Shown: positions 26,550 to 34,943 of the stretch, piece after piece | Position numbering within the stretch: the stretch's first letter is position 1 | Layout of the letters: the number at the start of each line of letters is the position of its first letter | Assembly (NCBI GenBank): GCA_025362315.1 | Contig: JANYGP010000019.1 | Span: 62,001-126,000 of the forward strand | DNA: 64,000 bases | Direction: 5' to 3' | Origin: Polaromonas sp. | Lineage (GTDB): Bacteria; Pseudomonadota; Gammaproteobacteria; Burkholderiales; Burkholderiaceae_C | Made by a program: the position numbers and the translations under genes | The notes under the pieces: generated by a model | What the model saw: only the letters and a program-made list of their open reading frames with translations | What the model was told of the DNA's origin: nothing | The model's database searches: none

Positions 26550-27344
26550 TTAATGCGCGTGGGCCATCCGGCTGATCAGCGTCACCAGCCCAATGCCTGC
26601 CAGCAGCCATGCCACCTGCGCAGCTGTTTCGCGCAGGGAGGCGCGCTTTTGCAGTTGGGGGATCAAGTCGGCCAGTGCCACGTAAATAAAGCTGCTCGAT
26701 GCCAGAATCAAAAAATACGGCAGATAGTCATAGAGCTGGTCAACCAGCAGGTAGCCCAGCACGCCGCCCAGTGCAGTCACAGCACCTGCCAAAGACACCT
26801 TGACAAGAGCTGCCCGCTGGTTGCTGGACGACTGCCGCAGCACGATCAGATCGCCCATGTGGTGCGGCACTTCATGGGCGAGCACCGCCAGTGAAGCCAC
26901 AATGCCCAGCCGCATGTCTGCCATGAAGGCAGAAGCGATCAGGATCCCGTCGCCAAAACAGTGCACGCTGTCACCAGCCAACACAGCCCAGCCCCCGGAT
27001 TTGTTACTTTTGTCGTCATCATGTGCATGCTGCTGATGATGCGACTGTTCGCCCACGTGACCATGGTTGTGCTCATGCCCGTGATGCCACAGCTCGGCCT
27101 TGTCAAGCAAGAAAAAAAACACCAGCCCGACCAGAAGCGTGGCAAATAAATCCTGCGCGATGGCCTGACTTTCAAACGCTTCAGGCAGCAAATGCATGAA
27201 GGCCGTGGCCAGCAGAGCACCGGCAGCCAGACTGAGCATGTGCTGTGTGTACCGCGCCAGCATGCCAAAGCTCAAGGCTGCAGCCAGCCAGACGCTGCCA
27301 ATGCCGGCGATTAGGGTGCCCAAGATTATTGCTATTATTAACAT
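26550..27344 (-). CDS. ZIP-family metal (zinc) transporter
   Basis: Inner-membrane metal permease of the ZIP family, normally importing zinc or other divalent metals. The 264-residue protein has about eight membrane helices. There is a cytosolic histidine-rich loop (WHHGHEHNHGH and SHHQQHAHDDD) between helices 3 and 4. The metal-site helices are HCFGDGILIASAF and HEVPHHMGDLIVL. The start codon and first codons (MLIIAI) lie in a dispersed repeat, and no ribosome-binding site is seen in front of it. Relatives have a similar N-terminal length, so this start is plausible. Confidence 0.88.
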   Translation of the reverse strand: MLIIAIILGTLIAGIGSVWLAAALSFGMLARYTQHMLSLAAGALLATAFMHLLPEAFESQAIAQDLFATLLVGLVFFFLLDKAELWHHGHEHNHGHVGEQSHHQQHAHDDDKSNKSGGWAVLAGDSVHCFGDGILIASAFMADMRLGIVASLAVLAHEVPHHMGDLIVLRQSSSNQRAALVKVSLAGAVTALGGVLGYLLVDQLYDYLPYFLILASSSFIYVALADLIPQLQKRASLRETAAQVAWLLAGIGLVTLISRMAHAH

Positions 27345-27388
27345 AGCTGCTAGCGCCCATATTGTCTGGGCTAGAGCCCAATTTAATC
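27329..27388 (+). repeat. Dispersed two-stem repeat, copy D (spans ZIP start)
   Basis: One of the best-preserved copies: GCTATTATTAACATAGC forms the first stem, followed by TGCTAGCGCCC and the second stem GCCCATATTGTCTGGGC, then TAGAGCCC. The ZIP gene on the opposite strand starts inside it, so the repeat forms the gene's leader and its first codons. Confidence 0.85.
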
Positions 27389-27400
27389 ATTAAGAAACAT

Positions 27401-27433
27401 AAAAAAAGCCGCCGCACGTTGCCGTGGGCGGCT
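27401..27433 (-). terminator. Rho-independent terminator after the dienelactone hydrolase gene
   Basis: On the minus strand AGCCGCC-CACG pairs with CGTG-GGCGGCT, with one bulged base, followed by seven T. It lies about 83 bases past the stop of the hydrolase gene and just upstream of the ZIP gene, insulating the two. Confidence 0.8.
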
Positions 27434-27515
27434 ATCCTGGTGTGGCTAGAGTCTAAGCCAAGTCTGAAGCAGTTGAGCTACGGGCCCAGGCTGCAATGTG
27501 CCACGCTCGGCTGCG

Positions 27516-28427
27516 TTACGCCACACCGTTAATCTTGAACCAGGCCAGAGCCCGTTTGAAACCATCTTCTGCAGCCTCTTTGCGATAGCTGGGGCGGTAG
27601 TCCGCATGAAAGGCGTGCGGTGCATCCGGGTAAACCACAAACTCGGAAGCTTTGGCAGCTTTATTGCCTTTGCCGCCGGCCTCGGCCAGAGCAGCTTTCA
27701 TCTGGTCAACAGTCGCAACCGGAATACCGCCGTCTTTTTCGCCGTACAGGCCGAGCACAGGCGCGTTGATTTGCGCAGCCATGTCAATCGGGTTTTTGGG
27801 CTGCAGGGCGTTAGGTGTGCCAACCAGGCGGCCGTACCAGGCAACACCGGCTTTGACGTTTTTGCTTTGCTGCGCGTACAGCCAGGTGATGCGGCCGCCC
27901 CAGCAAAAGCCGGTGATACCAACTTTTTTCAAATCGCCGCCATTGGCACCCACCCATTTGACAGCGCCATCCAGGTCAGCCATGACCTGCTCGTCAGGCA
28001 CTTTGGCCACCACTTCTGTCATCAGTTTTGCCATCTCGCCGTATTTGGTGGGGTCACCCTGACGTGCAAACAACTCGGGGGCGATCGCCAGGTAGCCAGC
28101 CTGGGCAAAGCGGCGGGCCGTGTCGGCGATGTATTCATGCACACCGAAGATTTCCTGAACTACCAAAATCACGGGCAAATTGGTTTTGCCGGCGGGCGCG
28201 GCATAAAAAGCTGGCACCTTGAAACCATTGACTTCGAACGTGGTTTCGCCTGTTTTCAGGCCGTCAGATGACGTCTTGATTGCTGTCTGAGCCATGATCG
28301 GCATGGCCGTAGCAGCGTAGCCTACGCCCAGGGCAGCTTTTAAAGCGGTGCGCCTTGATGCACCTGCTTGAGTGCTTTTGCCCGGCAACAGGGCGTCAAA
28401 TTCAGATTTTTGGTCTTGCGTCAGCAT
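27516..28427 (-). CDS. Dienelactone hydrolase family protein, Tat-type signal
   Basis: Alpha/beta hydrolase of the dienelactone hydrolase family. The catalytic triad residues are Cys175 in GFCWGG, Asp232 in GEKDGGIP and His271 in PHAFHAD; Glu92 in VQEIFG is the usual accessory residue. The N terminus carries a twin-arginine stretch (SRRTALKAALGVGYA, about 24-38) before ATAMPIMAQ, so export through Tat is likely. True dienelactone hydrolases of aromatic pathways are cytoplasmic and shorter, so this is better called a family member with unknown substrate. No aromatic-degradation genes flank it. Confidence 0.87.
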   Translation of the reverse strand: MLTQDQKSEFDALLPGKSTQAGASRRTALKAALGVGYAATAMPIMAQTAIKTSSDGLKTGETTFEVNGFKVPAFYAAPAGKTNLPVILVVQEIFGVHEYIADTARRFAQAGYLAIAPELFARQGDPTKYGEMAKLMTEVVAKVPDEQVMADLDGAVKWVGANGGDLKKVGITGFCWGGRITWLYAQQSKNVKAGVAWYGRLVGTPNALQPKNPIDMAAQINAPVLGLYGEKDGGIPVATVDQMKAALAEAGGKGNKAAKASEFVVYPDAPHAFHADYRPSYRKEAAEDGFKRALAWFKINGVA

Positions 28428-28528
28428 CAGGATCCTTACCTTTTATTAAAGTTGTTTAAATCGCGGTTTGCGCAGTTTATGCTTTTCTTTGAAGGCTCGC
28501 CCTGACAGGCAAGCGCTTTGGGAGGGCA

Positions 28529-28560
28529 GGTTATACTGCAATATATTAATAAAGTAATAC
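28529..28560. promoter_or_regulatory. Imperfect inverted repeat and AT-rich promoter before the MazEF-like pair
   Basis: GGTTATAC and GTAATACC bracket an AT-rich stretch (CAATATATTAATAAA) immediately before the antitoxin ATG. Imperfect inverted repeats at this position commonly bind AbrB-type antitoxins. The -10 element and operator probably overlap; no clean -35 is visible. Confidence 0.4.
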
Positions 28561-28561
28561 C

Positions 28562-28789
28562 ATGCTGCAAACCTCAAAGCTGACTACCAAATACCAGGCC
28601 ACTGTGCCTACCAGCGTGCGCAAAGTCCTGCAGCTGAAAGCCGGGGATATGTTGGGCTTTGAAATTAACGCAGGCGAGGTGACATTGCGGCGTGCAACGC
28701 CGATTGACCTGGCGTTTATTCAAGCGCTGGCAGGCACCTTGCCAGAATGGGCCAGTAAAGAAGATGATCTGGCATTCAAAGATTTGTGA
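28562..28789 (+). CDS. AbrB/MazE-family antitoxin
   Basis: Small SpoVT/AbrB-type DNA-binding antitoxin of 75 residues. The swapped-hairpin fold is recognisable in KLTTKYQATVPTSVRKVLQLKAGDMLGFEI. The acidic C terminus (WASKEDDLAFKDL) should contact the toxin. Its TGA overlaps the toxin ATG by one base (TGATG), so translation is coupled. It probably represses its own promoter through the inverted repeat just upstream. Confidence 0.85.
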   Translation: MLQTSKLTTKYQATVPTSVRKVLQLKAGDMLGFEINAGEVTLRRATPIDLAFIQALAGTLPEWASKEDDLAFKDL

Positions 28790-29133
28790 TGTCAAAGCTG
28801 TTCGTGGCACCATTTGATGTGGTGGTTGTACCGTTTCCTTTTACAGACCGGAGCAGCGTTAAACGCCGACCAGCGCTGGTCTTGAGCAGCAGCAAATTCA
28901 ATCAAGAAGTCGAGCACAGCGTACTGGCGATGATCACCAGCTCCGGGCATTCCAGTTGGCCCGGCGACTGTCCCATCGAAGACCTGGACGCAGCCGGCCT
29001 GCCTGCTGAATGCGTGATCAGGCTTAAGCTATTTACGCTGGACCACAGGCTGGTGATTCGCAAAGCTGGCGTGTTGTGTACAGCGGACCAGAAAACGTTG
29101 CGCTTGAGATGGAAAGGCATGCTGGCAATTTAA
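28789..29133 (+). CDS. PemK/MazF-family endoribonuclease toxin
   Basis: Toxin of the PemK/MazF family, which cleaves single-stranded mRNA. The 114-residue product shows the family start FDVVVVPFPFTDRSSVKRRPALVLSS (read in two parts: DVVVVPFPFTD and KRRPALVLS). It also has the conserved Ser/Thr-rich segment MITSSGHSSWPGD and the CVIRLKLFTLDHRLV strand. A GTG one codon upstream is an alternative start. No target sequence can be deduced. Confidence 0.87.
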   Translation: MSKLFVAPFDVVVVPFPFTDRSSVKRRPALVLSSSKFNQEVEHSVLAMITSSGHSSWPGDCPIEDLDAAGLPAECVIRLKLFTLDHRLVIRKAGVLCTADQKTLRLRWKGMLAI

Positions 29134-29184
29134 AGCACAGCCTTGCGCGTTTTAGATCAGTGCGCCTTGTGCCCCCCACACATC

Positions 29185-31971
29185 TCAGTGTGCTTTCTCC
29201 CAATTCTCGCCCACCCCAATCTCAGCCAGCAGTGGCACTTTCAGTTCAGCCACCACGGCCATCAAACGCGGGATTTCGACCCGCACCCAGTCAACCTCGT
29301 CCAGCGGCACTTCAAACACCAGCTCGTCGTGCACCTGCATGATCATTCTGGTTTTGCGGTTTTCGCTGTCCAGCACATTGAGAACCCGGTTCATGCTGAG
29401 TTTGATCAGGTCTGCAGCTGTACCCTGCATGGGGGCGTTGATGGCTGCGCGCTCGGCGCCGCCGCGGCGTGGTCCGTTCGGGGAATTGATCTCGGGCAAA
29501 TACAAGCGGCGGCCAAAAACAGTTTCAACATAGCCTTTGCTTTTGGCTGACAGCCGCGTTTGGTCCATGTAGTTTTTCACGCCGGGGTAGCGCTGAAAAT
29601 ACTTGTCGATGTAGGCGGCTGCAGCTTTGGTTTCGATCCCCAGATTTTTGGCCAAACCAAAGCTGCTCATGCCGTAAATCAGGCCAAAGTTGATCACCTT
29701 GGCATAGCGTCGCTGCTCGCTGGTAACGTCTTTCACCCCCACCCCAAACACCTCTGCCGCCGTGGCGCGGTGCACGTCAACTCCTTCAGTAAAGGCGCTC
29801 AGCAAGGCCGCGTCTTCACTGATATGTGCCATGATGCGCAGCTCGATTTGAGAATAGTCAGCGCTGGCAATCATGCTGCCGGCAGGTGCCACAAAAGCTT
29901 CCCGAACGCGTCTGCCTTCGGCTGTTTTGACAGGGATGTTTTGCAAGTTGGGGTCGTTGCTGCTGAGGCGGCCCGTCACGGCAACGGCTTGCGCATAGTG
30001 GGTGTGCACACGGCCCGTGCGCGGCAATGCAAGCTGCGCCAGCTTGTCGGTGTAAGTGCCCTTGAGCTTTGAGAGGCTGCGGTGCTCCAGCAACTTGGCC
30101 GGCAATGGAAAATCTTCCGCCAGCTTTTCCAGCACTTCCTCGTCCGTGCTGCGCGCGCCACTGGGCGTTTTTTTAATCACCGGCATGCCCAGCTTGTCAA
30201 AAAAGATTTCTCCCAGTTGCTTGGGGCTGCCCAGGTTGAAAGGCTGGCCCGCAATCTCGTAGGCTTCGGTCTCCAGCTGCAGCAAGCGCAGGCCCAGCTC
30301 GCCGCTTTGCCTGGCCAGCATGGGCCCGTCAATCAGCACACCGGCGCGTTCAATGCGATACAGGCTCTCGCTGCTTTTGACTTCCAGCTCATAGATAAAC
30401 CGGAGTTTTTCGTTGGCCAGCAATCGCGGCCACAGGTGCAAATGCACGCCCAGCGTCTGGTCTGCGTCCTCGCCTGAATATTCAGCCGCCCGGGCAATGT
30501 CGACCTGATTGAATTTGATCTGATGCGCGCCTTTGCCGCACAGGTCTTCGTACGTGATGCCGCTGCGGTGCAGGTGCCTGCTGGCCAGGCTGGACAAACC
30601 GTGCTTTTCATGGACTTCGAGCACATAGCTTTGCAGCATGGTGTCGTGCGCATAGCCTTGGACTTCAATGCCGTGGTTGGCAAACACATGGCGGTCGTAC
30701 TTGATGTGCTGGCCCAGCTTGGGTTTGGCCGGGTCTTCCAGCCAGGGTTTTAATTTGGCAAGCACCTCACTGCGCGGCAGCTGGGCGGGTGCATCCGGGT
30801 AGTCATGGGTCAAGGGAATGTAGGCCGCTTCGCCAGGTGTGACGCAAAAGCTGATACCGACAATTTCTGCGCGCATTTCATCGAGCGATGTGGTCTCGGT
30901 GTCCAGCGCAACCAGGGCGGCACTTTGCAGTTTTTCCAGCCACGCGTCAAATGCGTCCCAGGTCAAAATAATGTCGCATACCAGGGTGCTGGGCTGCAAC
31001 GGATGAGCCGCAGCAGCGGGAGATTCATCAAACAAACCGGGCTCATGGCGGGCAGCGGGCTTTTCAGCTTCAGCACCAGCCGCCGGGTCAACCAGTGCCC
31101 TGATGAACCCCTTGAACCCGTATTTCTCATAAAATGTGTTTAAAGCCATTATATCCGGGGCGCTGGCAGCTATTGAATCCATAGCAGGCAAGCTGTCGAC
31201 ATACGGGCTCAGATCACAGTCTTTTTTGATCGTGACCAGTGCTTTGCCCAGTGGCAGCCAGCCAAGTGCTGCACGCAGGTTGTCGCCCACAGCACCTTTG
31301 ATGTCTGCCGCATGCGCCACCAGGTTGTCCAGCGAGCCATATTCAAGCAACCATTTGACGGCAGTTTTAGGACCGCACTTGGGCACACCGGGCACGTTGT
31401 CAACCGTGTCGCCGACCAGTGCCTGGTAGTCCACCATCAGGCGTGGCGGCACACCAAATTCAGCCTCCACACCGGCCAGGTCCCGGCGTTTGTTGTTCAT
31501 GGTGTCAATGACCGTGATGTGCTGGTCCACCAGCTGGCTCAGATCCTTGTCGCCACTGGAAATGATGACTTCAATGCCCTGGCTGGATGCCATGCAGGCC
31601 AGCGTGCCAATCACGTCATCGGCCTCAACACCAGGAACGCACAGCACGGGCCAGCCCATCAGTTTGACGACTTCATGCACAGGCTCAATCTGGCTGCGCA
31701 GGTCTGGTGGCATCGGCGAGCGGGTGGCCTTGTAGGCCGGGTACATATCGTCCCTGAAAGTAGTGCCCTTGGCATCAAACACACAGGCAGCGTAGTCGGT
31801 CGGCTGGTCCTTGCGCAGTTTTTGCAGCATGTTGACCATGCCGCGAATCGCGCCTGTGGCCGGACTGCTGGCATCCGCCGGATTGGCCCGGAGGTCCGGC
31901 ATGGCGTGAAAAGCGCGGTAAAGGTAGCTGGAGCCGTCCACCAGCAGCAAGGTTTTTTTGTCAGTTGTCAT
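29185..31971 (-). CDS. polA: DNA polymerase I
   Basis: Repair and Okazaki-fragment polymerase with three activities. The ATG at 31971 gives 928 residues; the 69 codons upstream overlap the divergent DUF2782 gene and are not part of it. Residues about 1-300 form the 5'-nuclease (LLLVDGSSYLYRAFHA; ISSGDKDLSQLV). Residues about 345-530 form the proofreading exonuclease (ALDTETTSLD near 355). The remainder is the polymerase, with motif A DYSQIELRI (about 704), motif B RRYAKVINFGLIYGMS and motif C QVHDELVFEV (about 884). A dispersed repeat encodes residues about 262-276 at the end of the 5'-nuclease domain. It is divergent from DUF2782-thrB. Confidence 0.96.
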   Translation of the reverse strand: MTTDKKTLLLVDGSSYLYRAFHAMPDLRANPADASSPATGAIRGMVNMLQKLRKDQPTDYAACVFDAKGTTFRDDMYPAYKATRSPMPPDLRSQIEPVHEVVKLMGWPVLCVPGVEADDVIGTLACMASSQGIEVIISSGDKDLSQLVDQHITVIDTMNNKRRDLAGVEAEFGVPPRLMVDYQALVGDTVDNVPGVPKCGPKTAVKWLLEYGSLDNLVAHAADIKGAVGDNLRAALGWLPLGKALVTIKKDCDLSPYVDSLPAMDSIAASAPDIMALNTFYEKYGFKGFIRALVDPAAGAEAEKPAARHEPGLFDESPAAAAHPLQPSTLVCDIILTWDAFDAWLEKLQSAALVALDTETTSLDEMRAEIVGISFCVTPGEAAYIPLTHDYPDAPAQLPRSEVLAKLKPWLEDPAKPKLGQHIKYDRHVFANHGIEVQGYAHDTMLQSYVLEVHEKHGLSSLASRHLHRSGITYEDLCGKGAHQIKFNQVDIARAAEYSGEDADQTLGVHLHLWPRLLANEKLRFIYELEVKSSESLYRIERAGVLIDGPMLARQSGELGLRLLQLETEAYEIAGQPFNLGSPKQLGEIFFDKLGMPVIKKTPSGARSTDEEVLEKLAEDFPLPAKLLEHRSLSKLKGTYTDKLAQLALPRTGRVHTHYAQAVAVTGRLSSNDPNLQNIPVKTAEGRRVREAFVAPAGSMIASADYSQIELRIMAHISEDAALLSAFTEGVDVHRATAAEVFGVGVKDVTSEQRRYAKVINFGLIYGMSSFGLAKNLGIETKAAAAYIDKYFQRYPGVKNYMDQTRLSAKSKGYVETVFGRRLYLPEINSPNGPRRGGAERAAINAPMQGTAADLIKLSMNRVLNVLDSENRKTRMIMQVHDELVFEVPLDEVDWVRVEIPRLMAVVAELKVPLLAEIGVGENWEKAH
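31144..31187 (-). repeat. Dispersed two-stem repeat, copy E (inside polA)
   Basis: On the coding strand GCTATGGATTCAATAGC makes the first stem, then TGCCAGCGCCCC and ATAATGGCT. It is translated as MDSIAASAPDIMAL. Compared with my memory of E. coli PolA, this place holds about five extra residues between the 5'-nuclease core and the linker. Confidence 0.75.
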
Positions 31972-32075
31972 GCACGGAATTGTCAGGTATTTACAGCCAG
32001 GTTCAAGCTGGCATTTTTTGTCGTTTATCCGCTTGCGCCTGCCTGTTGGGGACTGCCCAAGCCTACAATCAAACG

Positions 32076-32435
32076 ATGAAACATCTATCGATTGTCCTCC
32101 GCTGCGTTGGCACATGCCTGTTGATGACAAGCCTGAGCGCCGCGGTTCATGCGCAAAGCAATGCCCAAACCAATGCACCAGTCAATGCCCAAGCACCAGC
32201 GGCAGCCGGCAGGCCGGACCAGACCGTGCAGCGAATCCGCACCGAAGATGCAGGCTCCCGCATTGACGAAGTGCGCGTTGGCGGCGAAACGATCAGCATT
32301 TCTGTCCAGCCAAAGACAGGCACCGCCCTGCCTGCCTATGAAATCAAGCCATCGGACACCGCACGCGGCGCCGCGCCGTCCAGCTCCCGGAGCGACACGA
32401 CAGGCTCCCGCGTCTGGAACGTGCTGAAGTTCTAG
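32076..32435 (+). CDS. DUF2782 secreted protein
   Basis: Small periplasmic protein of unknown function in the DUF2782 family, typical of betaproteobacteria and usually found between polA and thrB as here. The ATG at 32076 gives 119 residues with a clear signal peptide (MKHLSIVLRCVG ... AAVHAQ, cut near residue 26). An Asn/Gln/Ala-rich linker follows, then the conserved core RIRTEDAGSRIDEVRVGGET and the terminal SRVWNVLKF. The annotated frame is open further upstream, but that part overlaps the polA start. Confidence 0.85.
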   Translation: MKHLSIVLRCVGTCLLMTSLSAAVHAQSNAQTNAPVNAQAPAAAGRPDQTVQRIRTEDAGSRIDEVRVGGETISISVQPKTGTALPAYEIKPSDTARGAAPSSSRSDTTGSRVWNVLKF

Positions 32436-32459
32436 CAGGTCAGCGGGGCAATCTGAAGC

Positions 32460-33425
32460 ATGGCTGTTTACACCGAAGTTTCGTTTGATGAGGCAGCGCA
32501 ATTTTTGCAAAGTTTGCAGCTGGGTGCGCTGACTGACATCAGGCCGTGTGCTGGCGGCATTGAAAACACCAATTACTTTGTTGACACCGACCAGGGCTGT
32601 TTTGTCCTGACACTGTTTGAACGCCTGAGCGCCCAGCAGCTGCCTTTTTACCTCAATTTGACCCGGCATCTGGCAGAGCGCGGCATACCTGTGCCCGCGC
32701 CGTTTGAAAATGACAGCGGCAATCTGCTGCATCACCTGAATGGCAAACCCGCAGCTGTTGTCAGCATGCTGCGCGGCAAAAGCCAGCTGCTCCCCACGCT
32801 GGCGCACTGCGCCAAGGTGGGCGCCATGCTGGCCCGCATGCACATCGCCGGTCAGGACTTTGCATCGACCCAGCCCAACCTTCGCGGCTTGAGCTGGTTG
32901 AACGCCACCGCACCAACGTTGCTGACGCACATCACGCCCAGCCAGCACAGCCTGCTGATCAGTGAGCTGGCCTATCAAAATCATGTGGCGGCTTCGTCCG
33001 CTTACCGGGCATTGCCAACTGGCGTTATCCATGGCGACCTGTTTCGCGACAACGTGATGTTTGAAGGTGAAGCGCTGACTGGGTTTTTCGACTTTTACTT
33101 TGCCGGATGCGACACCTTGTTGCTGGACATCGGGGTTTGTTTGAACGACTGGTGCATTGACCTGGCCACCGGGCAGCATGATGTTGCCCGGGCCCAAGCA
33201 TTTTTGACGGCTTACCAGTCCGTACGGCCACTGACATCGCCTGAGCGTGCCCTGCTGCCTGCCCTGGCACGGGGGGGTGCATTGCGATTCTGGATATCGC
33301 GGCTTTGGGATTTGTATCTGCCGCGCGAAGCTTCTGTGCTCAAAGCGCATGACCCCACGCACTTTGAACGGGTGCTGCGCCAGCGGGTTTTGCATCCAGT
33401 TTGCCTTGCCTTGTGTACTTGCTGA
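32460..33425 (+). CDS. thrB: Homoserine kinase (ThrB, APH-fold type)
   Basis: Phosphorylates homoserine in threonine biosynthesis. This is the aminoglycoside-phosphotransferase-like homoserine kinase of proteobacteria, not the GHMP type of E. coli. Visible motifs: MAVYTEVSFDEAAQFL at the start, GGIENTNYFVDT in the nucleotide lobe, the catalytic HGDLFRDNVMF (about 191-201) and the metal-binding FFDFYFAG (about 209-216). Length, 321 residues, is typical. It follows the DUF2782 gene by 24 bases. Confidence 0.94.
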   Translation: MAVYTEVSFDEAAQFLQSLQLGALTDIRPCAGGIENTNYFVDTDQGCFVLTLFERLSAQQLPFYLNLTRHLAERGIPVPAPFENDSGNLLHHLNGKPAAVVSMLRGKSQLLPTLAHCAKVGAMLARMHIAGQDFASTQPNLRGLSWLNATAPTLLTHITPSQHSLLISELAYQNHVAASSAYRALPTGVIHGDLFRDNVMFEGEALTGFFDFYFAGCDTLLLDIGVCLNDWCIDLATGQHDVARAQAFLTAYQSVRPLTSPERALLPALARGGALRFWISRLWDLYLPREASVLKAHDPTHFERVLRQRVLHPVCLALCTC

Positions 33426-33441
33426 AGATGGATCACATACG

Positions 33442-34221
33442 ATGAAACTCAATATTGTTCCCGCCCGCACCGGACTTGTCTGGGCCAGGATGGGCATGAA
33501 AACTTTTTTGCAGCAACCGCTGGCCATGGCGGGCCTTTTTTTCATGTTCATGGCATTGCTGTCGGTTGCATCGATGCTGCCATTTGTAGGTTCGGCCCTG
33601 GCGCTGGCCCTGCTGCCTGCTGCGACCCTGGGGCTGATGGCCGCCACGCAGGAGGCGACCAAAGGCAAGTTCCCCATGCCCTTGATTTTGATCAGCGCTT
33701 TCAGGGCGGGCCGGCAGCGGCTCAAGGCCATGATGACGCTGGGCGCCATGTATGCCGTCGGTTTTTTGCTTATCATGGGGGTGTCCAGCCTGATCGATGG
33801 CGGGCAATTTGCCCGGCTGTACCTGGTGGGCGGCAAAATCACCGAAGAGCTGGTTTTGCAAAGCGACTTTCAGGCCGCCATGTGGGTCACGCTGGGCCTG
33901 TATTTGCCCTTGTCGCTGATGTTCTGGCATGCGCCTGCACTGGTGCACTGGCACGGCGTGGCACCCGTCAAAAGCGTGTTTTTCAGCTTCATGGCCTGCT
34001 ACAAAAATTTCGGTGCGTTCACGGTGTACGGCCTGGTCTGGATGGGTGCTTTTTTTCTGGCCATGCTGGTGGTGGGCGTGGTGGCTGCCCTGTTTGGCAA
34101 TACTGCATTTGCCACCCTTGCCATGTTTCCAATTGCCCTGGTCTTTTTTGCGATGTTTTTTACCTCAATTTACTTCACCTTTCGTGACAGCTTTGAGGCC
34201 CCTGAAGGAGTTGTTCCATGA
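33442..34221 (+). CDS. BPSS1780-like multi-pass membrane protein
   Basis: Predicted inner-membrane protein of 259 residues with about six hydrophobic segments, for example AGLFFMFMALLSVASMLPFV, MYAVGFLLIMGVSSLI and LAMLVVGVVAALFG. It resembles a conserved betaproteobacterial family often placed after thrB; the biochemical role is unknown. The ATG at 33442 was chosen because the frame before it overlaps thrB and is not hydrophobic. It overlaps the FecR-like gene by 4 bases (ATGA), so the two are translated together. Confidence 0.75.
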   Translation: MKLNIVPARTGLVWARMGMKTFLQQPLAMAGLFFMFMALLSVASMLPFVGSALALALLPAATLGLMAATQEATKGKFPMPLILISAFRAGRQRLKAMMTLGAMYAVGFLLIMGVSSLIDGGQFARLYLVGGKITEELVLQSDFQAAMWVTLGLYLPLSLMFWHAPALVHWHGVAPVKSVFFSFMACYKNFGAFTVYGLVWMGAFFLAMLVVGVVAALFGNTAFATLAMFPIALVFFAMFFTSIYFTFRDSFEAPEGVVP

Positions 34222-34931
34222 CAGAGCACACACTTGCCGGGCGCGACGCAAATGAAGTCACCTGGTTTCAACGCCGCGATGTGATCAAAGCTGCAGCGGC
34301 CTGGGTCAGCATGGGCAGTCTGCCGGCAGCCATGGCACAGCAACGCAGCAATATCGTGCAGCTGACCGGCGACGCTTTACTCAACGGCAGCCGCCTGATG
34401 CCAAACCAGACTGTACAAACGGGCGATCAACTGCAAACCGGGCCGGGCTCGAGCATGGCGTTTGTGCTGGGCAATGCTTCGTTTCTGGTGCGCCAAAACA
34501 CAAGTATGACGGTTGAACGTGGGGCCACCCTGAATACCGTCAGCCTGCTCAGGCTGGTGACTGGCGCTGTGGGCAGTGTCTGGCGCAAGGGCAATTCGCG
34601 CAGCATCGTCACCCCAACCCTGACGGCAGGCATCCGGGGCACAGGCGTGTACACAGAAGTCTTGCCCGAACAGGACAACCGCAGCTATTTTTGCAATTGC
34701 TACGGCTCGGTGGAGCTGTTTTCAGGCGGCGTTCAAAAGATGTCAGAGGCGGCGTATCACCAGGCTTTCTGGTCCCAAACCCAGGGCGCGCCCTTGAGCC
34801 CGGCCGGGGCCATCAATCACACGGATGAAGAGATGGAGTTTTTGGCCAGACTGATGGATCAGCGCACCACCTGGCAAATTTTGGGGCGCAAAGGCGTCAA
34901 GGATGGCAAAGGCCAAATGGGTTATTCATGA
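34218..34931 (+). CDS. FecR-domain protein with Tat-like signal
   Basis: Probably periplasmic protein of 237 residues. An N-terminal twin-arginine stretch (FQRRDVIKAAAAWVSMG) ends in a cleavage-like PAAMAQ. The middle has a FecR-type beta-rich domain: QTVQTGDQLQTGPGSSMAFVLG, SLLRLVTGAVGSVW and TLTAGIRGTGVYTEV. A CxC pair sits in YFCNCYGSVELF. No FecI-type sigma factor or TonB receptor is near, so it is not a classic iron-signalling FecR. It is coupled to the membrane protein upstream; function unknown. Confidence 0.8.
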   Translation: MTEHTLAGRDANEVTWFQRRDVIKAAAAWVSMGSLPAAMAQQRSNIVQLTGDALLNGSRLMPNQTVQTGDQLQTGPGSSMAFVLGNASFLVRQNTSMTVERGATLNTVSLLRLVTGAVGSVWRKGNSRSIVTPTLTAGIRGTGVYTEVLPEQDNRSYFCNCYGSVELFSGGVQKMSEAAYHQAFWSQTQGAPLSPAGAINHTDEEMEFLARLMDQRTTWQILGRKGVKDGKGQMGYS

Positions 34932-34943
34932 CAGGCTGCAACT

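Noticed and set aside
32085..33842. 585-codon open frame on the minus strand opposite DUF2782, thrB and the membrane protein gene
   Set aside because: It is antisense to three well-supported genes, shows no family signature and has the odd composition (Gln/Arg/His-rich) of a GC-bias shadow.
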